Below are positions 1 through 15,200 of a DNA stretch of 64,000 nucleotides, piece after piece. The notes beneath the pieces are model-generated. The model saw only the letters and a list, made by a program, of their open reading frames with translations, did not search any database and was not told the DNA's origin. The first letter of the stretch is position 1, and each line of letters starts with the position of its first letter. The stretch comes from Aptenodytes patagonicus. Its lineage: Eukaryota; Chordata; Aves; Sphenisciformes; Spheniscidae. The stretch is from positions 315,001 to 379,000 of the forward strand of contig NC_134970.1 in the NCBI RefSeq assembly GCF_965638725.1. The letters run 5' to 3'. Both the position numbers and the translations under genes were made by a program.

Positions 1-550
1 GAATAACTGCAGTTTGTGTTTTAACTTGGATAACATAACATTGCTTCCTCTGTTGGAAGCCTAAACTGTTTGAAACATGGTGTCTGCTTTCATTCCATAG
101 TGAACTAGTCACCTGCTGTGTGAGATCAGATTATTTTTGTGCAAAGTCAGGGGCGCTATACCCTGTGTCAACACTGTATGCTGTGGTTTCAGAAGAGCAC
201 ACAGTATGGAAGCAACAAATTGTGTTCTAGCCCATAATGGCTATCTTGGTTTGTTTTATTTCTTTTATAAACCTCCTGCTCCCCTTCTCAGTGAAGTCCC
301 TTTATCTAAACTTGGCTTTCACGTAAGGTTCTGCCACCACATGATAAGCAGGAGGAGTAAAGTGTCTGGAATCTGTGAAGTATCTAGGACTACAAAGAGC
401 AACCCACAGAACGTGTTTTGTTACTGCCTCTGTTTCTGAAGACAAATGTGGCTAACTAGAAATGTGCTAATGCTGTACTTGGTTGGAACGGAACAGGTTT
501 GCTTTAAAGCATGATGCTGGAGCTAAAAGTTTGTTTTGTTTTCCTCGCAG
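1..550 (+). other. CSDE1: Last intron of CSDE1 (3' part)
   Basis: AT-rich sequence without a recognisable exon, ending in a T-rich stretch and the CAG acceptor at 548-550. An open frame of about 100 codons at 137-439 has no resemblance to CSDE1 and looks like chance. Confidence 0.75.
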
Positions 551-598
551 GGATTTGGTGCAGAGAGAAAGATCCGTCAAGCTGGTGTTATAGACTGA
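551..598 (+). CDS. CSDE1: CSDE1 (UNR), terminal coding exon, partial gene
   Basis: This exon encodes the last 15 residues of the cold-shock-domain protein CSDE1/UNR, ending GFGAERKIRQAGVID and a TGA at 596-598. CSDE1 is a cytoplasmic RNA-binding protein with repeated cold-shock domains that controls translation and mRNA stability. Only the tail after the last cold-shock domain is visible, so the domains themselves lie upstream of the window. A pyrimidine-rich acceptor ending in CAG at 548-550 precedes it, and bases 1-550 are the preceding intron, in which I see no other exon. The C-terminus matches the vertebrate protein as I remember it, and NRAS follows immediately, which is the known UNR/NRAS tandem arrangement. 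The call is firm for identity but covers only the 3' end. Confidence 0.93.
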   Translation, partial: GFGAERKIRQAGVID

Positions 599-735
599 TC
601 CACAAAACCCATACCTGATGTACGACTGAGTGGTGGGGGCTGGTGAAGGGTACTGAATATCTCCCTATTCATCCCTTCCTCCAATTTCTAAGAAGCTATT
701 ACACCGGTTTTAACACCTTCTCATGTTATGTTTAA

Positions 736-741
736 AATAAA
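736..741 (+). terminator. CSDE1: Poly(A) signal AATAAA, CSDE1 proximal
   Basis: Canonical hexamer 138 bases after the CSDE1 stop codon. It is the first candidate cleavage signal in the 3'UTR. Confidence 0.6.
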
Positions 742-1538
742 TTTATGAAACCATTTTAAAATTATGCACAGTTGCATTCTGGAGAACTTAAGGTGGCGCC
801 TTATAGTATCACATTTTAGAAGCTTGTTTTGAATGGTGCATTTAACGCAACTGGTAACTGCAAATCTACATTGCCTATGTGAATAAACATTATAGACAGC
901 TCTACTCTGGTAGACCTTATGGAATTCTGCACTACAACTATCTATGCTTTATCTTTGTTATTTTGGCCAAGGTATTACTATGCCTTAGTGCTCAATTGCA
1001 TTATGTCTTTCCTTCCAAGTGGAAGCGGAAGGCTCACTTCAGCTCACTCTGCTCAAATTCTGAGGACCATATGAGGGTAGAGTAAGTTCAACTTGATACA
1101 AAATCCGTACGAACGTTCAGATAACTTAAGTTGATGGCCAAATGTTCCAGTGTTTTCATATTTCATTTAATTTGAGTCCTTTAGCCAGCAAAGTTTGTTA
1201 GAGCTCAATGAAAGTCTTTTTCTGGGGTAGACTTATTTTTGTAGCGTTCTGAAACACAGGCAGTGCAGAATTTCATAAGGCTGAGGTGTGCCATCAGTGT
1301 GGTAATTTAAATATATTTAAAACAATGCACAAATCTGCTGCTGCTTAGAACACTGCAGCTTTAAACCCAGTTTCTTTTACTGATTTAAATTTAAAAAGAA
1401 AGAAGTTGTGCCTGAAGTGAATACTTTTTTTTTCTTTTTTGCAGCCGGCACCCAGTGTACTGTAAAAGAATAAATACTTAGGCTTTCCATAGCTGTATTG
1501 AGACTTTCATGAAGGTGAAATAGTTGATGTCTGTGTGC

Positions 1539-1597
1539 TTTTTTTCCCCCCGCCCCTCCCCTGTCCCCCTCCCCTGTCCCCCTCCCCCCACTTCCCC
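1539..1597. repeat. Polypyrimidine tract with repeated CCCCTCCCCTGT-like units
   Basis: About 59 bases of nearly pure C and T, with C-runs of four to six and an imperfect 12-base tandem unit. The opposite strand has many G-runs of three or more and could form a G-quadruplex. It sits between CSDE1 and NRAS. Confidence 0.85.
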
Positions 1598-1833
1598 AGT
1601 CACACTTTATCAAGCAAGAAAACTGAATGATTGGTCTAAGTATTACTTTAACCAAAAAGATCAGGAGTTACTTTCTTTGAATAGAGGGCAGTACTGTGGT
1701 TTTTTTTTTGTTTTTTTTTTCATGTTACCTCTATTCTCAATTTAGGGTTTTCTTCTCTGGGAGATGCATTATCTTTGTAAAACAAACATTGCTTTCTCCA
1801 GTTTTTTCTGTTAATGGCAAAGAATGGAAATAG

Positions 1834-4536
<2,703 letters not shown>

Positions 4537-5035
4537 TAAGGTGAGCTGTAATTTAAGTTTTTCATTGGCTGCTTGTCTGTATGTCTTTCAGTTGTTGAAA
4601 AGCATGGCTTAGAAATACTAGCCGATATAGGTGGGGTTTTTCCCTATTACACAAGCTATTCATACGCAGAGATTTAGATCCTACAATTAATTACTTCTCC
4701 AGATTTTTTATTCTTTTTTTCCCCTCTAAGTAGATAGCAAAGCTTAGGAAAAGGAAATTCTATTCACAGCAACCATTTTGACTGTAGCCTGCGGATTTCC
4801 ACTGAACTGATAATTTTGTGATTTTTCTGTATCGTTCTTGTCAGTGTCTCCTTCCTTTGGGAAACCATTTTGACTATGTGGAGAATGTGTAATTTCTGTC
4901 TTGTACACAAGAAACACCTGAACTAGAAAGAGGAGTGTGCACAATTCTGCAGTCACCATTTGCTGATGATTGACTTCTGCGCAGCTTATCTTGAGCTGTG
5001 TTCCTCTGGAATATGCACTGTTTGAAGATTAACGA

Positions 5036-5041
5036 AATAAA
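5036..5041 (+). terminator. NRAS: Poly(A) signal AATAAA, NRAS proximal
   Basis: First canonical hexamer, 500 bases after the NRAS stop. It would give the short NRAS mRNA. Confidence 0.55.
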
Positions 5042-8000
5042 GTAATGCGAGTAATTTATGAGTTCCCCAACTGAGTTACCTAAAAGATGTTGCTTATCAC
5101 TGTAAAAACAGGTAGACCAGTTCAGGACTTGTACTACGCTGTTGCACTGCACATCCATCACAAAGTTGGACAGCAGCTAATTAGAGATGCCTTTCTGTTC
5201 CAGATGCCAAGAATACGTGGTTCAGATGTAGCTGCTGGACGAGTCTCGATGCTACTGTGTTGCGTCTCATGCTGATGCCCTGCAGTATTTTGGTGCCAGT
5301 GACCAGAATCTTGGTACCGGTTAATTAGCACAAAGTCCTTTTCTGTGCTCCATCTGAAGAGAATATCGATGGCGTCTACCTCCTTGCTCAGCTAATGGAG
5401 CAGTCGCATCTCTTGATGTACTGGGATTCTTTTCTGGGTTTGTTCAAGAAGAAAACCAGTCACAAGAAAAGTGAACTATAGAGACTAAATGCTGTGAAAA
5501 AGATGACACTTTACCTCTAGAGTAAAAGCTAGAAGTGATGTTTGTCCCCTTTCTATTGGATTCTGATTTGCAGTCTGTCAGAGGCGTGGCACTAATCATT
5601 GCTTGGCAGGTAATGACAGAAATGGTTTTGCCACAATGAATGCTCCTGTCACGTATCAGATTGGTATCTGCTCTCTGTGCACCCCTACAGCATATTTGCA
5701 ACATCTCCTTTGTGCCAGGAGTACCACTTAACTGATCTTCATTTTCTGTAATAAAAAGGAGATGTCTTTCCTAACTTAAGTGCCTGTTTGCTAAGAAGAT
5801 TTGAAGTTGTCCCCTGTTCCCTTGGGTTGAGGAAAACCCCAAGGACTGGAATTTCTTGGAAGCTCATTGTCTTAAGCAGGCAAGTCTTGTGTGGGTGATC
5901 TCTTTGCCTGACAGGATACTAAAACAGGAATTTGTAGGCTGGAAGATCCAGCAGGCACTTGTAAGACTCTTGAACTAGGGAGGGTGACATACTGCATCTG
6001 TTTTTTACTTTCTTTGTAGGTGGAACTGTCTTTATTCTATATTGTTTTTCTGCAGCATTCAGATCTCTTCCAAGTTGGACCAAATTAGTCAGCTGTTCAG
6101 TTTTAACATTAACTGCCAACATTTATGGGCAGCTTCTCAATAGTTAATCTAGTAACTGGAGGTTAGTTAGTTTGGACAGCTGTTATTCAGCTCTGTCTGT
6201 AACTTGCAAATTATGTTATTCTGAATTATTTTCTTACCAGCAGACTGTAAACATAGTCTTTTCAAAATGTCTCTCTGTAAAATGTAGTTGGAGAGTCTCC
6301 TTGTCAGGGAAGGAGTGTGGGATTTCAGGTTGACTGTATTTGGTGCAGTGGTTGTCACGGACTTAGTATGTCCAGACTGAGGGGAGAAGGCAATGAGCTA
6401 TAACAGAAAACGGAGCTAGCTTCTGATTGCAGCATCCTTGCAAAATGAGGAAGGAAGTGGGTTCAGTGATGACTACGCAGAAGGTGTATGATATACTGAT
6501 GGGAATTCTGGGCTTGTTCTAACAGCCTCAAAGTATGAGAGAATTACTGAATAAGCTGTGTGAGTTCTTCCTAGAACAAAATGTTGTCACCTCATATAAT
6601 TGGGACGTACAAGTGTAGTCACTGTTGCAAAACCTACCGGTGTTCCTTGGAATACTGTGTCCTTCCCTAGTTCTTGTGCTGCTGTTACTGGATTCTGTTC
6701 TGTGTGGTCAGACAGTATATCCCACAGCAAAGCTGAATTCCCAGTTACTATGTGATGGAAGAGCAATGAGCCTTTAGCCAACAGAGGGAGCGTTCAGTCA
6801 GTCAGCCAAACCAGCGTGAGCAGAGAAATTGCAAGAGGCTTAATTTCAGTTTGTTGATGTCACATTCATACATCTTAATTTGGAGTTCTCGATTTCAAAT
6901 GGAAATTAGAAATCAGTAAATACTGAGAGAAGAAATTGTTCCTTTTAGTATTGCTTCCTTCACTACTTACATTCTTAATTCTCTTTTTGGAATGAAGAGG
7001 ATCAATCTGCATCACGTTTTCTTTATCCGCGATAATCCTTATAAGTACTTTTTGCAATTTATTTTACCCTTGACTGATGTGACACTGATAAGAATTAAAG
7101 ATACAATATTTTTACATAAAACATTATTTTCCAGCAACATACATAGCGGTGGGCAGCATTATAGATAGCATTGGCTGTGACTCAAGTTGAGTTTGTTTGA
7201 AGATGATCTCATGCCTGCAAGTTAAATGTGACAGAATTACCATCACTGCAAGCTGTTATGTCTGTAATCAGCAAGCAGTGTTTTTCTTTTATGTGGTGCA
7301 AGAAGAGAAGTTATTTGTGAAAGCATTCTTTGAGCACTGTGGCAGGAGATGACTGTCCGCTTCTAAAAAGATGTGTGACACACTGTTGTCCACTTAATAA
7401 AATTACACGTGGAAAATGATAGCTTTTGGGATGCACACCTGGTCACATAGATTCAGCATTTTGGAAAAAGAGCAATGTGGAGTTCGCAATGTGTTTGAAT
7501 GGTGAGGTCTTGTCATCTGGGTCCATGTATGTTTTTCGATTATTTGGGAAACTTAGGAGTTTCTTTCCTGGCAAGCAGGATTGCAGAGTTCAGAGCATGA
7601 CTGCCTGCTGCCCGTGGCCATGGGAAACCTTTTGCAGCTGGCATTTGATGTTTGAAGGTTGTGTGGTCAAGTATGGAAAATTATTTCTTTTGGATGGAGG
7701 TTCATCATAATAATTCTCTACATTGCATGGCATGTTCTAGTTGTCATTAAAAATGTACTAGCTGTAACTCCAAAAGTTGTGAATTATCAGAATTGTATGG
7801 GAACTGGCAAATGCATTACTTTCTCTTCGATGTTCCCCTTCTCTTGGGCTATATAAAATCTTAAAAGGGAAGAAGACCTGGTAAGGATAGGTCAGTATGT
7901 ATTTCACCTTTGGGACCTTAGAGGAGGAAGCATCAGCTTTTAGGATGCTGCAGAGCTGACCTACACAAGTGGTACTCCCATCTGCCTTATTTTAGGTTCA

Positions 8001-8855
8001 AATCTAGCGAGTGATACAAAATCAGGGTGTTGTACTAGTCATGAGTATGAAGTAAATGGTTGTACTTTGTTACCAGCTATCTATATAAGAGAACCCTGAT
8101 TTTGGTGGCAACTGAGAGGAAGGACAAAACCCCAAGAACTTTTGGGAAAATTATTTAGAAGATAAGCACAGAAGTTTTTGCACAAGACAGGTCCCTGGAA
8201 AAGGTGGTTTTGTAGATTTAGTCCAAATGTTGTTATTTAGAATTAACAGCACAACACTGTGTTAGTGCCGAGCTAACTTTACTATCCTGACTGGGAAGAA
8301 CAGGCATAAACAACTTTGAGGTAAAATATTATAAAAGGGTAAAGCCCTTGTTCAAAAATTACAAGTGCCAATAACTGAAATAAATTTTTCTGTTACTATG
8401 GACTGAACAGCTGTTTAACGAGATAGTATAACTCTGTGGCTTGTTACTGTTAGTGTCCCCACTCCATGGTCTTGTTCAAACAACAGTGCTCCAATTTTGT
8501 TCTTATTGTCATCAGTAGGACTTTGGATAATAACCATGATGCTTAAGCCATCATGATTTTTAGTACAGTTCAATGACTCAGAATTGGATTTCAAGCAACT
8601 TCAGGTTTAGGGGCGCAAGGAGAGTAGTGGAAGTTTGAATTACATTCTGATCCTATATGTGGTCCTCCTTTACTCCCCAAGCCTTGAGTGACTGTTTGTG
8701 TATAACCTCCAGGAAGGTAGGGAACTGTTGGGATCTGGACTTTTTATCCAAGGGCTAATTTGTTGTTACTTTGTATAATTATTTGCTTTCAATAATGCAT
8801 CTCTTTGGTTTGAATTGAAGTAAATTATTTTGCTTCTTAAATAACTTTTTTAAAG

Positions 8856-8861
8856 AATAAA
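8856..8861 (+). terminator. NRAS: Poly(A) signal AATAAA, NRAS distal candidate
   Basis: Canonical hexamer followed within 25 bases by T/G-rich sequence. It would give a 3'UTR of about 4.3 kb, similar to the long mammalian form. Other hexamers at 5750 and 7396 are alternatives. Confidence 0.5.
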
Positions 8862-8880
8862 CTTTGAATTCTTTGGTTGT

Positions 8881-11800
8881 TTCTTTTGTGGTAGTGATCT
8901 GGGGATCCACAACTGGCTTATAGAAACCTTGTAACAATGATATCTGCTTTCTCTACGGGATCTAGATTTATGCAAATTGTCACTTCTGTAATGTGGCATG
9001 AACAGCTGTATCATATATGTTCACTATAGCATGAATAAGCAGTGAGAGTGGCTTTGAGACATACCATAGGCTTGTTCCAGAGTCCAATTTTAATGCCTTC
9101 ACCAATCTGTGCCGTGCCGTGCATCTTGTGTTAGTGTTGAATCTCTGTATTTGCAGTGCGGTCCCTCATAATATTTTTGCTGACTTTGCCCTTGGAAAGG
9201 ATGCTTGCTAAGTCAAAAAAAGGGGGCGGGGAAATTTCTTTACTTGGTATTTCAAGAGTGAAATCGGCTATAAAGTTACTGCTGTGTCCAAATCATGCTC
9301 TCTGTTAGGCTTTTAAGTTGCTTAATTCAGTCTTCTAAAATACTTCCCTGTTGGCTTTCCTCCTTCAATAAGGCAAATTGTGTAGGGCCACACAGTAAGT
9401 GTGCGTTTAGTGTGTTTCTCCTAAGACATTGTGTCAGGCCTGTGGAACCCGGAGTCCAATCTGTTTTCTGTGCAAGGAACTTAAGAACAGACTCCTAGTA
9501 ACAGGGGTGTAAAACTCCTTGCACTGTGTAGCTGCAGTAGTCACTGCCTGTTCCGAAAGGAGAGATTCCGAATATGAGTACAGATGGGTGCTTAAAAGCA
9601 AGGCTTTTTTTTTTCTTGGCTTATGAGGAAAACTTTCCTCCAATATGACTGTTATCTGTAACAATCTGTTACTAGAAACTAGTTCACACTTTAAGGACTT
9701 ACTGACTTTTGTTGCATACTGGAACAGAGGCTGATTTAAACAGCTCTAGAGGAATCTGTGTAGGGAATGACTAAGAGCAATGTGGCAAGAGAAGAACTTG
9801 CTGAGGCTTTTCTTAGTGCAAGGTGCTGTTGGTCAAAGGCACAGCTCATCAAGGAGTGCCCTTGTGAAGTTTCCACATTACCCCCTCTCTGTTAATGCTT
9901 TTCTTCAGGAATTGAAACCATTTTCTAGCAAACTTGCCCCTAGGCTTCTGTTTGGACAGCTACCCTTGTGATGTAGCTGCTCTGGAACTAGAGGAATATC
10001 CTGCTAAATACCCTAAGCTGCCAAATTTCTGGCATGTTTGGCCTTTTTCCTTTACTGGACCTAGGTGGAATGAAGGCAGCTCAGAGATAAAAGTGTGGGG
10101 TTTTAGAGCCACTCTGAAGCCTCTGGGTGTGAATCACTCACTTTCCAGCTGAAAAAGAGTGGGAAGATGGCTTGTTTGTATTCAGTACTTCAGTTTAAAG
10201 AGGCTGTAGATCTAACTTTAGCACAGCATACCCAAGCTTTACTCATATTTCTATCATGAACCCAACTAAGTTGACCCTGTGATTTAAAAAGCTAGGAGAT
10301 CAAGAGACGTCTTGAGGAGGATGACCTCTGCACCCTAAAGGTTATTTTTGGTTTCAGATGTGAATCCCAAGATCTCGATACATCCAGAAAGGTTAGGGGC
10401 AGATATAGTCCCTGTGGGAGAGCAGACAAGCCGGAGCCAGTTTTTGTTGACCTTAAATGAAATAGTTAAAGAATAATGTGGTGTGGGGACTCACAAACTG
10501 GGGAATGAGGAAGAACAAGAATAATTTAGAAACTGAAGACTGCTATCAGCATGAAGGAGGAGACCAGATATTAGAGATTAAGACTGTAACAGCATCCCAA
10601 CTTTGCCCTGTTGGCTGCACCTCTGCATGTTGGTGGGGGAAATAAATTCATATTCTTGGGGAATATCTGGAAAGTGGGGCTAAAACTCCCTGAATTCAGG
10701 AGGATTTCTTAATTGTAAACCCAGCATGTTTTGAAGTTGTGCACATCGAATAGTGATCTTTCAGAGAGAGTTTCTGGATGCTCTGAAATTATCTAAGCTG
10801 GAGATGCTGCACCAGGTCTTGGCTCATCTGATTTCACTGACTGGTTGTGCCACAAGCTTCCCATGCACCTATGGACAAAATCTATGACTTGTTATTTCTA
10901 GCTCTGTATCTTATGCAAGTAACTCTTTCACTTATTCCAGCCTTCTTCTGGGACAAGGCCTTTTTATAGCTGTTCCTACAAAATGTCGCACAGGAAGCCC
11001 TGACATGCACGTATAATTCCAAACAATGTTGTCTTTTCCAGGGGTGCTAGTTTTTCTGTTCCCTTCAATGTTATGACCAAAGTCATCTTTTAAATCAGCA
11101 GCAAGACTGTGCTGACTATAGCCTGAATGCTTTGCTTGACTTGTCCTGATTTCTGCGCAGTTTTTCAACTCCATCAAGAAGTGAAGTATAAACAAACAGG
11201 GAAAGACTCTGTTTCAAATGAAAACTATTGTATCCTTCTGACCTGTTTAGGCTTACCGCTTCCCACCAGGAAGCTGAGTCAGAAGCTCAGAGTTACCCTG
11301 GCAACATGCAGGGCACTACAAATTCTGGCCATTTTCTTCAGACAGGAGCTGTTTTCCAACTTCATGTGAGAGATCTGAAGTAGGTTTGAGGGGACCCTAA
11401 AGGACGGGGTACAGCTCTCAATGCCTGTATGCTAGAAAGAATCTACTTAAAACAAGCTGAGTGGTACTTCCCAAACTGATACCCTGCTCTGCCAGATCCA
11501 AGCCACCGTGTGTAGCTTAAGGGAGGAATTTCTTGCCATACCTTGAATTATACTAAGTGCTGGTGTCTGTAAGATACGCCTTGGTTATGGCTCACCACAT
11601 ACAGAACTGAATATCATCTTACTATTATGATACACAGTTTTATAAAGGCAGTTCCTGAAAAGCTCAGGAACAAAATACAGCTCCTCGCACTTCCCTTCTG
11701 TTTGTTTGGTTCAGCTGGGAAGATGTGAGGACATCTGTGCAACTCCTATTGCTAAAATCCAGTCTTTCAAGTAGACCCCTCTCAGGAAAAATCTTCTCTG

Positions 11801-12080
11801 AATAGCACACTGGTTGGTGAGAGCACAGCATTTGTACCTATCCACAGCTCCTGTTTTGATGGAAACATCAGCCCTGTGCCTTAGGAATTTCCTTTAAACC
11901 ATTGGTTCAGCACAGAAGACATCAGTTTTAGTCTCTCTTAAAAGACTGACTTCTACAGTCCACTTCAGAAAGGTGCAGCTATCCTGGGAAGTAGCAATCT
12001 GGCTAGACAAAAGGTGTGAAACTCTACTAAATGTAAAATGAAAGCCTAACTAAAAAAAAAAAAAAAAAAGTAAGTTAAAT
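8881..12080. other. Intergenic spacer between NRAS and AMPD1
   Basis: About 3.2 kb with no recognised gene, no clear CR1 fragment and only short uninformative open frames. A lone AATAAA lies at 10641-10646. An A-run is at 12052-12069, just before the AMPD1 promoter region. Confidence 0.6.
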
Positions 12081-12084
12081 TTGA

Positions 12085-12294
12085 GCCCTGGTTTCACCTG
12101 TTTCAGTGCAAGTGCTTGTGGTTGCACTTTAAATAGTCTTACAGTTGACCTCCGTTCTCCTTTTGGAGTGGGAGAGTCTAATTACAGGGAAGGGAAAGCA
12201 GTAAAATTAGTGTTAGGCTGTTGTGCAGTCAGTCAGCTACTTGTGCTCTGTTACAGTAGGGTGTTACTTGAGGCTCTGCAGACTTGCTGCAAAG
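12085..12294 (+). promoter_or_regulatory. AMPD1: Probable AMPD1 promoter and 5'UTR
   Basis: Unlike the other promoters here it is not CpG rich, as expected for a muscle-specific gene. An E-box CACCTG lies at 12095-12100 and an A/T element TTTAAATAG at 12128-12136, which could serve as a TATA or MEF2-like site. The distance to the start codon is about 160 bases. The assignment rests on position and these motifs only. Confidence 0.45.
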
Positions 12295-15200
12295 ATGTCA
12301 CGGGTGAGAATTCCAGGTAAGTCTGAAAGCAAGTAGTGAGACAAGGAGCCACAGGGCAGGCTTGTTATCCTGTAGCCTCTGAGATTTTGATGTGGTATCT
12401 TTGCAGTCCAGGGGAACTCGCTGGGGGCTTTGAGCATTTTTCTTCCTGCTTGGAGACGTTTTTGGATAGTGCAGCAAAGAAATTGTTTAAATCTTGCTCT
12501 GCTCGTACTGAAGAAAAATATTGTCCCTCCTGCAGTGTAACGTATCCTGTAAATGTATCCTGTAATGATACCATTAAATCGCTGTGGAAGGGGTCAAAGG
12601 GATTTCAGGAGTCCCTGGTCAACCTGGCTAAGCTCAGAAGATGTGGGATGCTGCAGTCCCGAGGGGCTGGGGAACACAAGCTGGGCAGCAGGAGTAGGGC
12701 CAGCCAGGCTTTGCAGAACAGTACAGAGAGACATGTGACTCAGTACAGAGCCCTGAAGAATATTGGCACCAAACAGTTCTGACGAGTATGTTTAGAATTG
12801 CAATGCTGTGTGGTGTGATAGACACTGTCCTAGTACGTGAAGCTAGTATTAAAGCCTGGCCATGCAATGTCAGTGGGAGTTTGTTGACTTTCATGAGTGT
12901 AATTTTCATCCACTAAAGAGATGAAAGGTCAAACTAGGCATTTCTGGGATGCTTAGTTTGCAAATGAATACGTGGAGTTTAAATGCCAGGAGAGTATGTT
13001 CTGCAGGCTGGACTTTGGGAAGTCAGCAACTGGTTGACTTGTGATGCCAGAGCTCCAGTCTGAATTTTCTGGGTCAGATGGAAAGGGCATGAGTTGCACC
13101 TCCAAAATTTTGATGCAACATTGTATGACCAGGAGTCAAGATCTGTGGAACTGCAGTGTCTGAGCTGTCTGATCCTGTTAGTGAATAACTGGAGATGTGA
13201 CCATAGGCAGCAGGAGGATGCCTGCTTTGAAATGCATCTTTGAAATGACCATCCATCCTGATCTTCACAAAGGATGGTGAGTCATGGACAAAAAATAGCA
13301 AAGCAGCCCTGGTGCTCTGAGTCACTAAAATATTTGCTTTCTTGTTTCAGGCAGGAGAATGCTGTTCTGCCCTCTTAAGTTGTTCCTATGCTCTTCTGCA
13401 TCCCTGTGTCTGGATGCAGGTGTAGGGAGAGACCTTCCAAGACAGCTCAGTCTTATTAGATGACTAGATGTCTGTTAGTTGCTTGTAGTGTTGACTGAGG
13501 TGATCTGGGTTTTAGAAAATGCTGTTCCCCTTGGACAGCTGCCGGGAAACCCAGAGACTCCTGTAAGGCAGAAGCTCTGCCAAAGAGCCTCAGGTTGGAT
13601 GGCATCTGCAATGTGGTTCATTTATGCGCACACCACCGAGGCTGTATCGTGGAACAGTCAACACCAAACTTACATCTTTATATTGTACAAAGTGACAACT
13701 ACTGTTCTTTCTTTTGTAAGTGGAAGGCTTTGGCTAAACTTGTAGTTTACTAATCCCTTTTTAATCACTGATGTGATGATTAGGCAAAAAGGCTTAGATT
13801 TTGAAGGGCTGATCACATCTGTTTTTTATTTTGTTTCTGTTTTATCTCAAACAGCAGAAGACAAAGGTGGGTATTGCTAGGCTTTTTATATGCTCTGCTG
13901 TGTTACTGCCTAGACATGATTTTTGGAAACAAAGAGCAGTTACATGATCATGGTGATCTTTCAGCAGTTCGAAAAGATGCTATTTCTCAGCGGTGCCAGC
14001 TGTGCGCCTCACTGTTTCATGGAATGGTTCCAGCTTTTTGGTCCTTTGATAGATGAAGCTGCTATTTGTTGAATATTGTCCTAGCACCCCTGAGCTCCTG
14101 CTTAGGATATAAACTTTTTTTAGGGGAGTTCTTTCCTGTGTGGCAGGAAGTGAAACATTTTGCAATTTCCCTTGCACCTATTTACACCTTTGTTGTTTTT
14201 TTGGGTTTGTTTTTTTTTCCCCCCCTTTTTTTTTTTAACAGAGATCCAGCCTAAAGTAACTTCTTTTGAATGCATCCTGCTCCTAGTGGATTTGGTCCAT
14301 GAGGGGACAGATCCAATGCTCCTTTCTCCTTTATTCAGGTTGAAGTCCACTGTATGGTGTCCCTGCCCTCCTCTTCCTGCTTTGTGTTTGCTGGGACCTT
14401 ATGTGTCAGCAGAAAATATTTCTTGCTGAGACACCTGTCATCCCAGAGTCCCTAACAGTGGGCAATCATGGGATAGTGCAAAAAACTGCATTTTGTCTTC
14501 TAAGAAACATGTTGGGGCCCATTGACGATACAACAGCTTTACAACAGCAAGCAACTTTTGTTACTGAAATACTGTTTTTGTGACATTGCACTGCTGAAAA
14601 ATGGACCTAGTGCCAGAATTTTCCCATGTGTTTGTAGCTCAGCACAAGCCCTTTTGCCTTACCATATAACAGCAGGGAAAGGAAGCCCCTGTGTTGTGCC
14701 CCCCCCACTAACCCACAGCTGGGACCTTGGAACTGCAAATTCAGGGCTACAGGGATACACTGTTTTGATCCCCCCAACACCCTGTGGGAAGAAAAATGGC
14801 TAGGTTCATGACTGAAAATCTCTTGCAGGTTTGACACGCTTCTGCCATGCATGTCAGTCCTTTCTGCTTTGGTCATCATCCACTGACCGTGTCCTGTCTG
14901 ACATGTCAATGGTGTGGTCCGTCTTTCAGCATCGATCCTCACTACATTTCATGCTGAGCTGCCAACTGTTGGCAAAATCTGCTCAATTAGTGTCCATATG
15001 CTGCTATGCAAATGTGCACTTCCAGGAGATGTTGCCAGAAGAGCCCTTGTGTTCTTATTTTATGGTATTTTGTTGGCAGTGGAAGGGCTTTTAACCTTCT
15101 TTCTCCTACTTCATAAAGCTCCAGCCAACCTGGTGTCAATGGCAACTTTTGTAGGGCCATATTAGCTGGCACCTTTGCCGCATGCTGCACATGATGGGCT

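Larger units (their letters stand above)
4537..8880 (+). other. NRAS: NRAS 3' untranslated region (probable extent)
   Basis: AT-rich non-coding sequence after the NRAS stop, with AATAAA hexamers at 5036-5041, 5750-5755, 7396-7401 and 8856-8861. Mammalian NRAS makes a short and a long mRNA by alternative polyadenylation, so both proximal and distal sites are plausible. The 3' limit is inferred from the last hexamer. A let-7-type 7-mer CTACCTC lies at 5376-5382. No open frame here resembles a known protein. Confidence 0.6.

Noticed and set aside
5087-5275. 62-codon open frame in the NRAS 3'UTR that reads somewhat like a protein
   Set aside because: No recognisable family, short, and inside a 3'UTR. 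I could not match it to any gene and treat it as chance.
12336-12782. 148-codon open frame just after AMPD1 exon 1
   Set aside because: No motif or similarity recognised. AMPD1 splicing to the microexon explains the locus without it.
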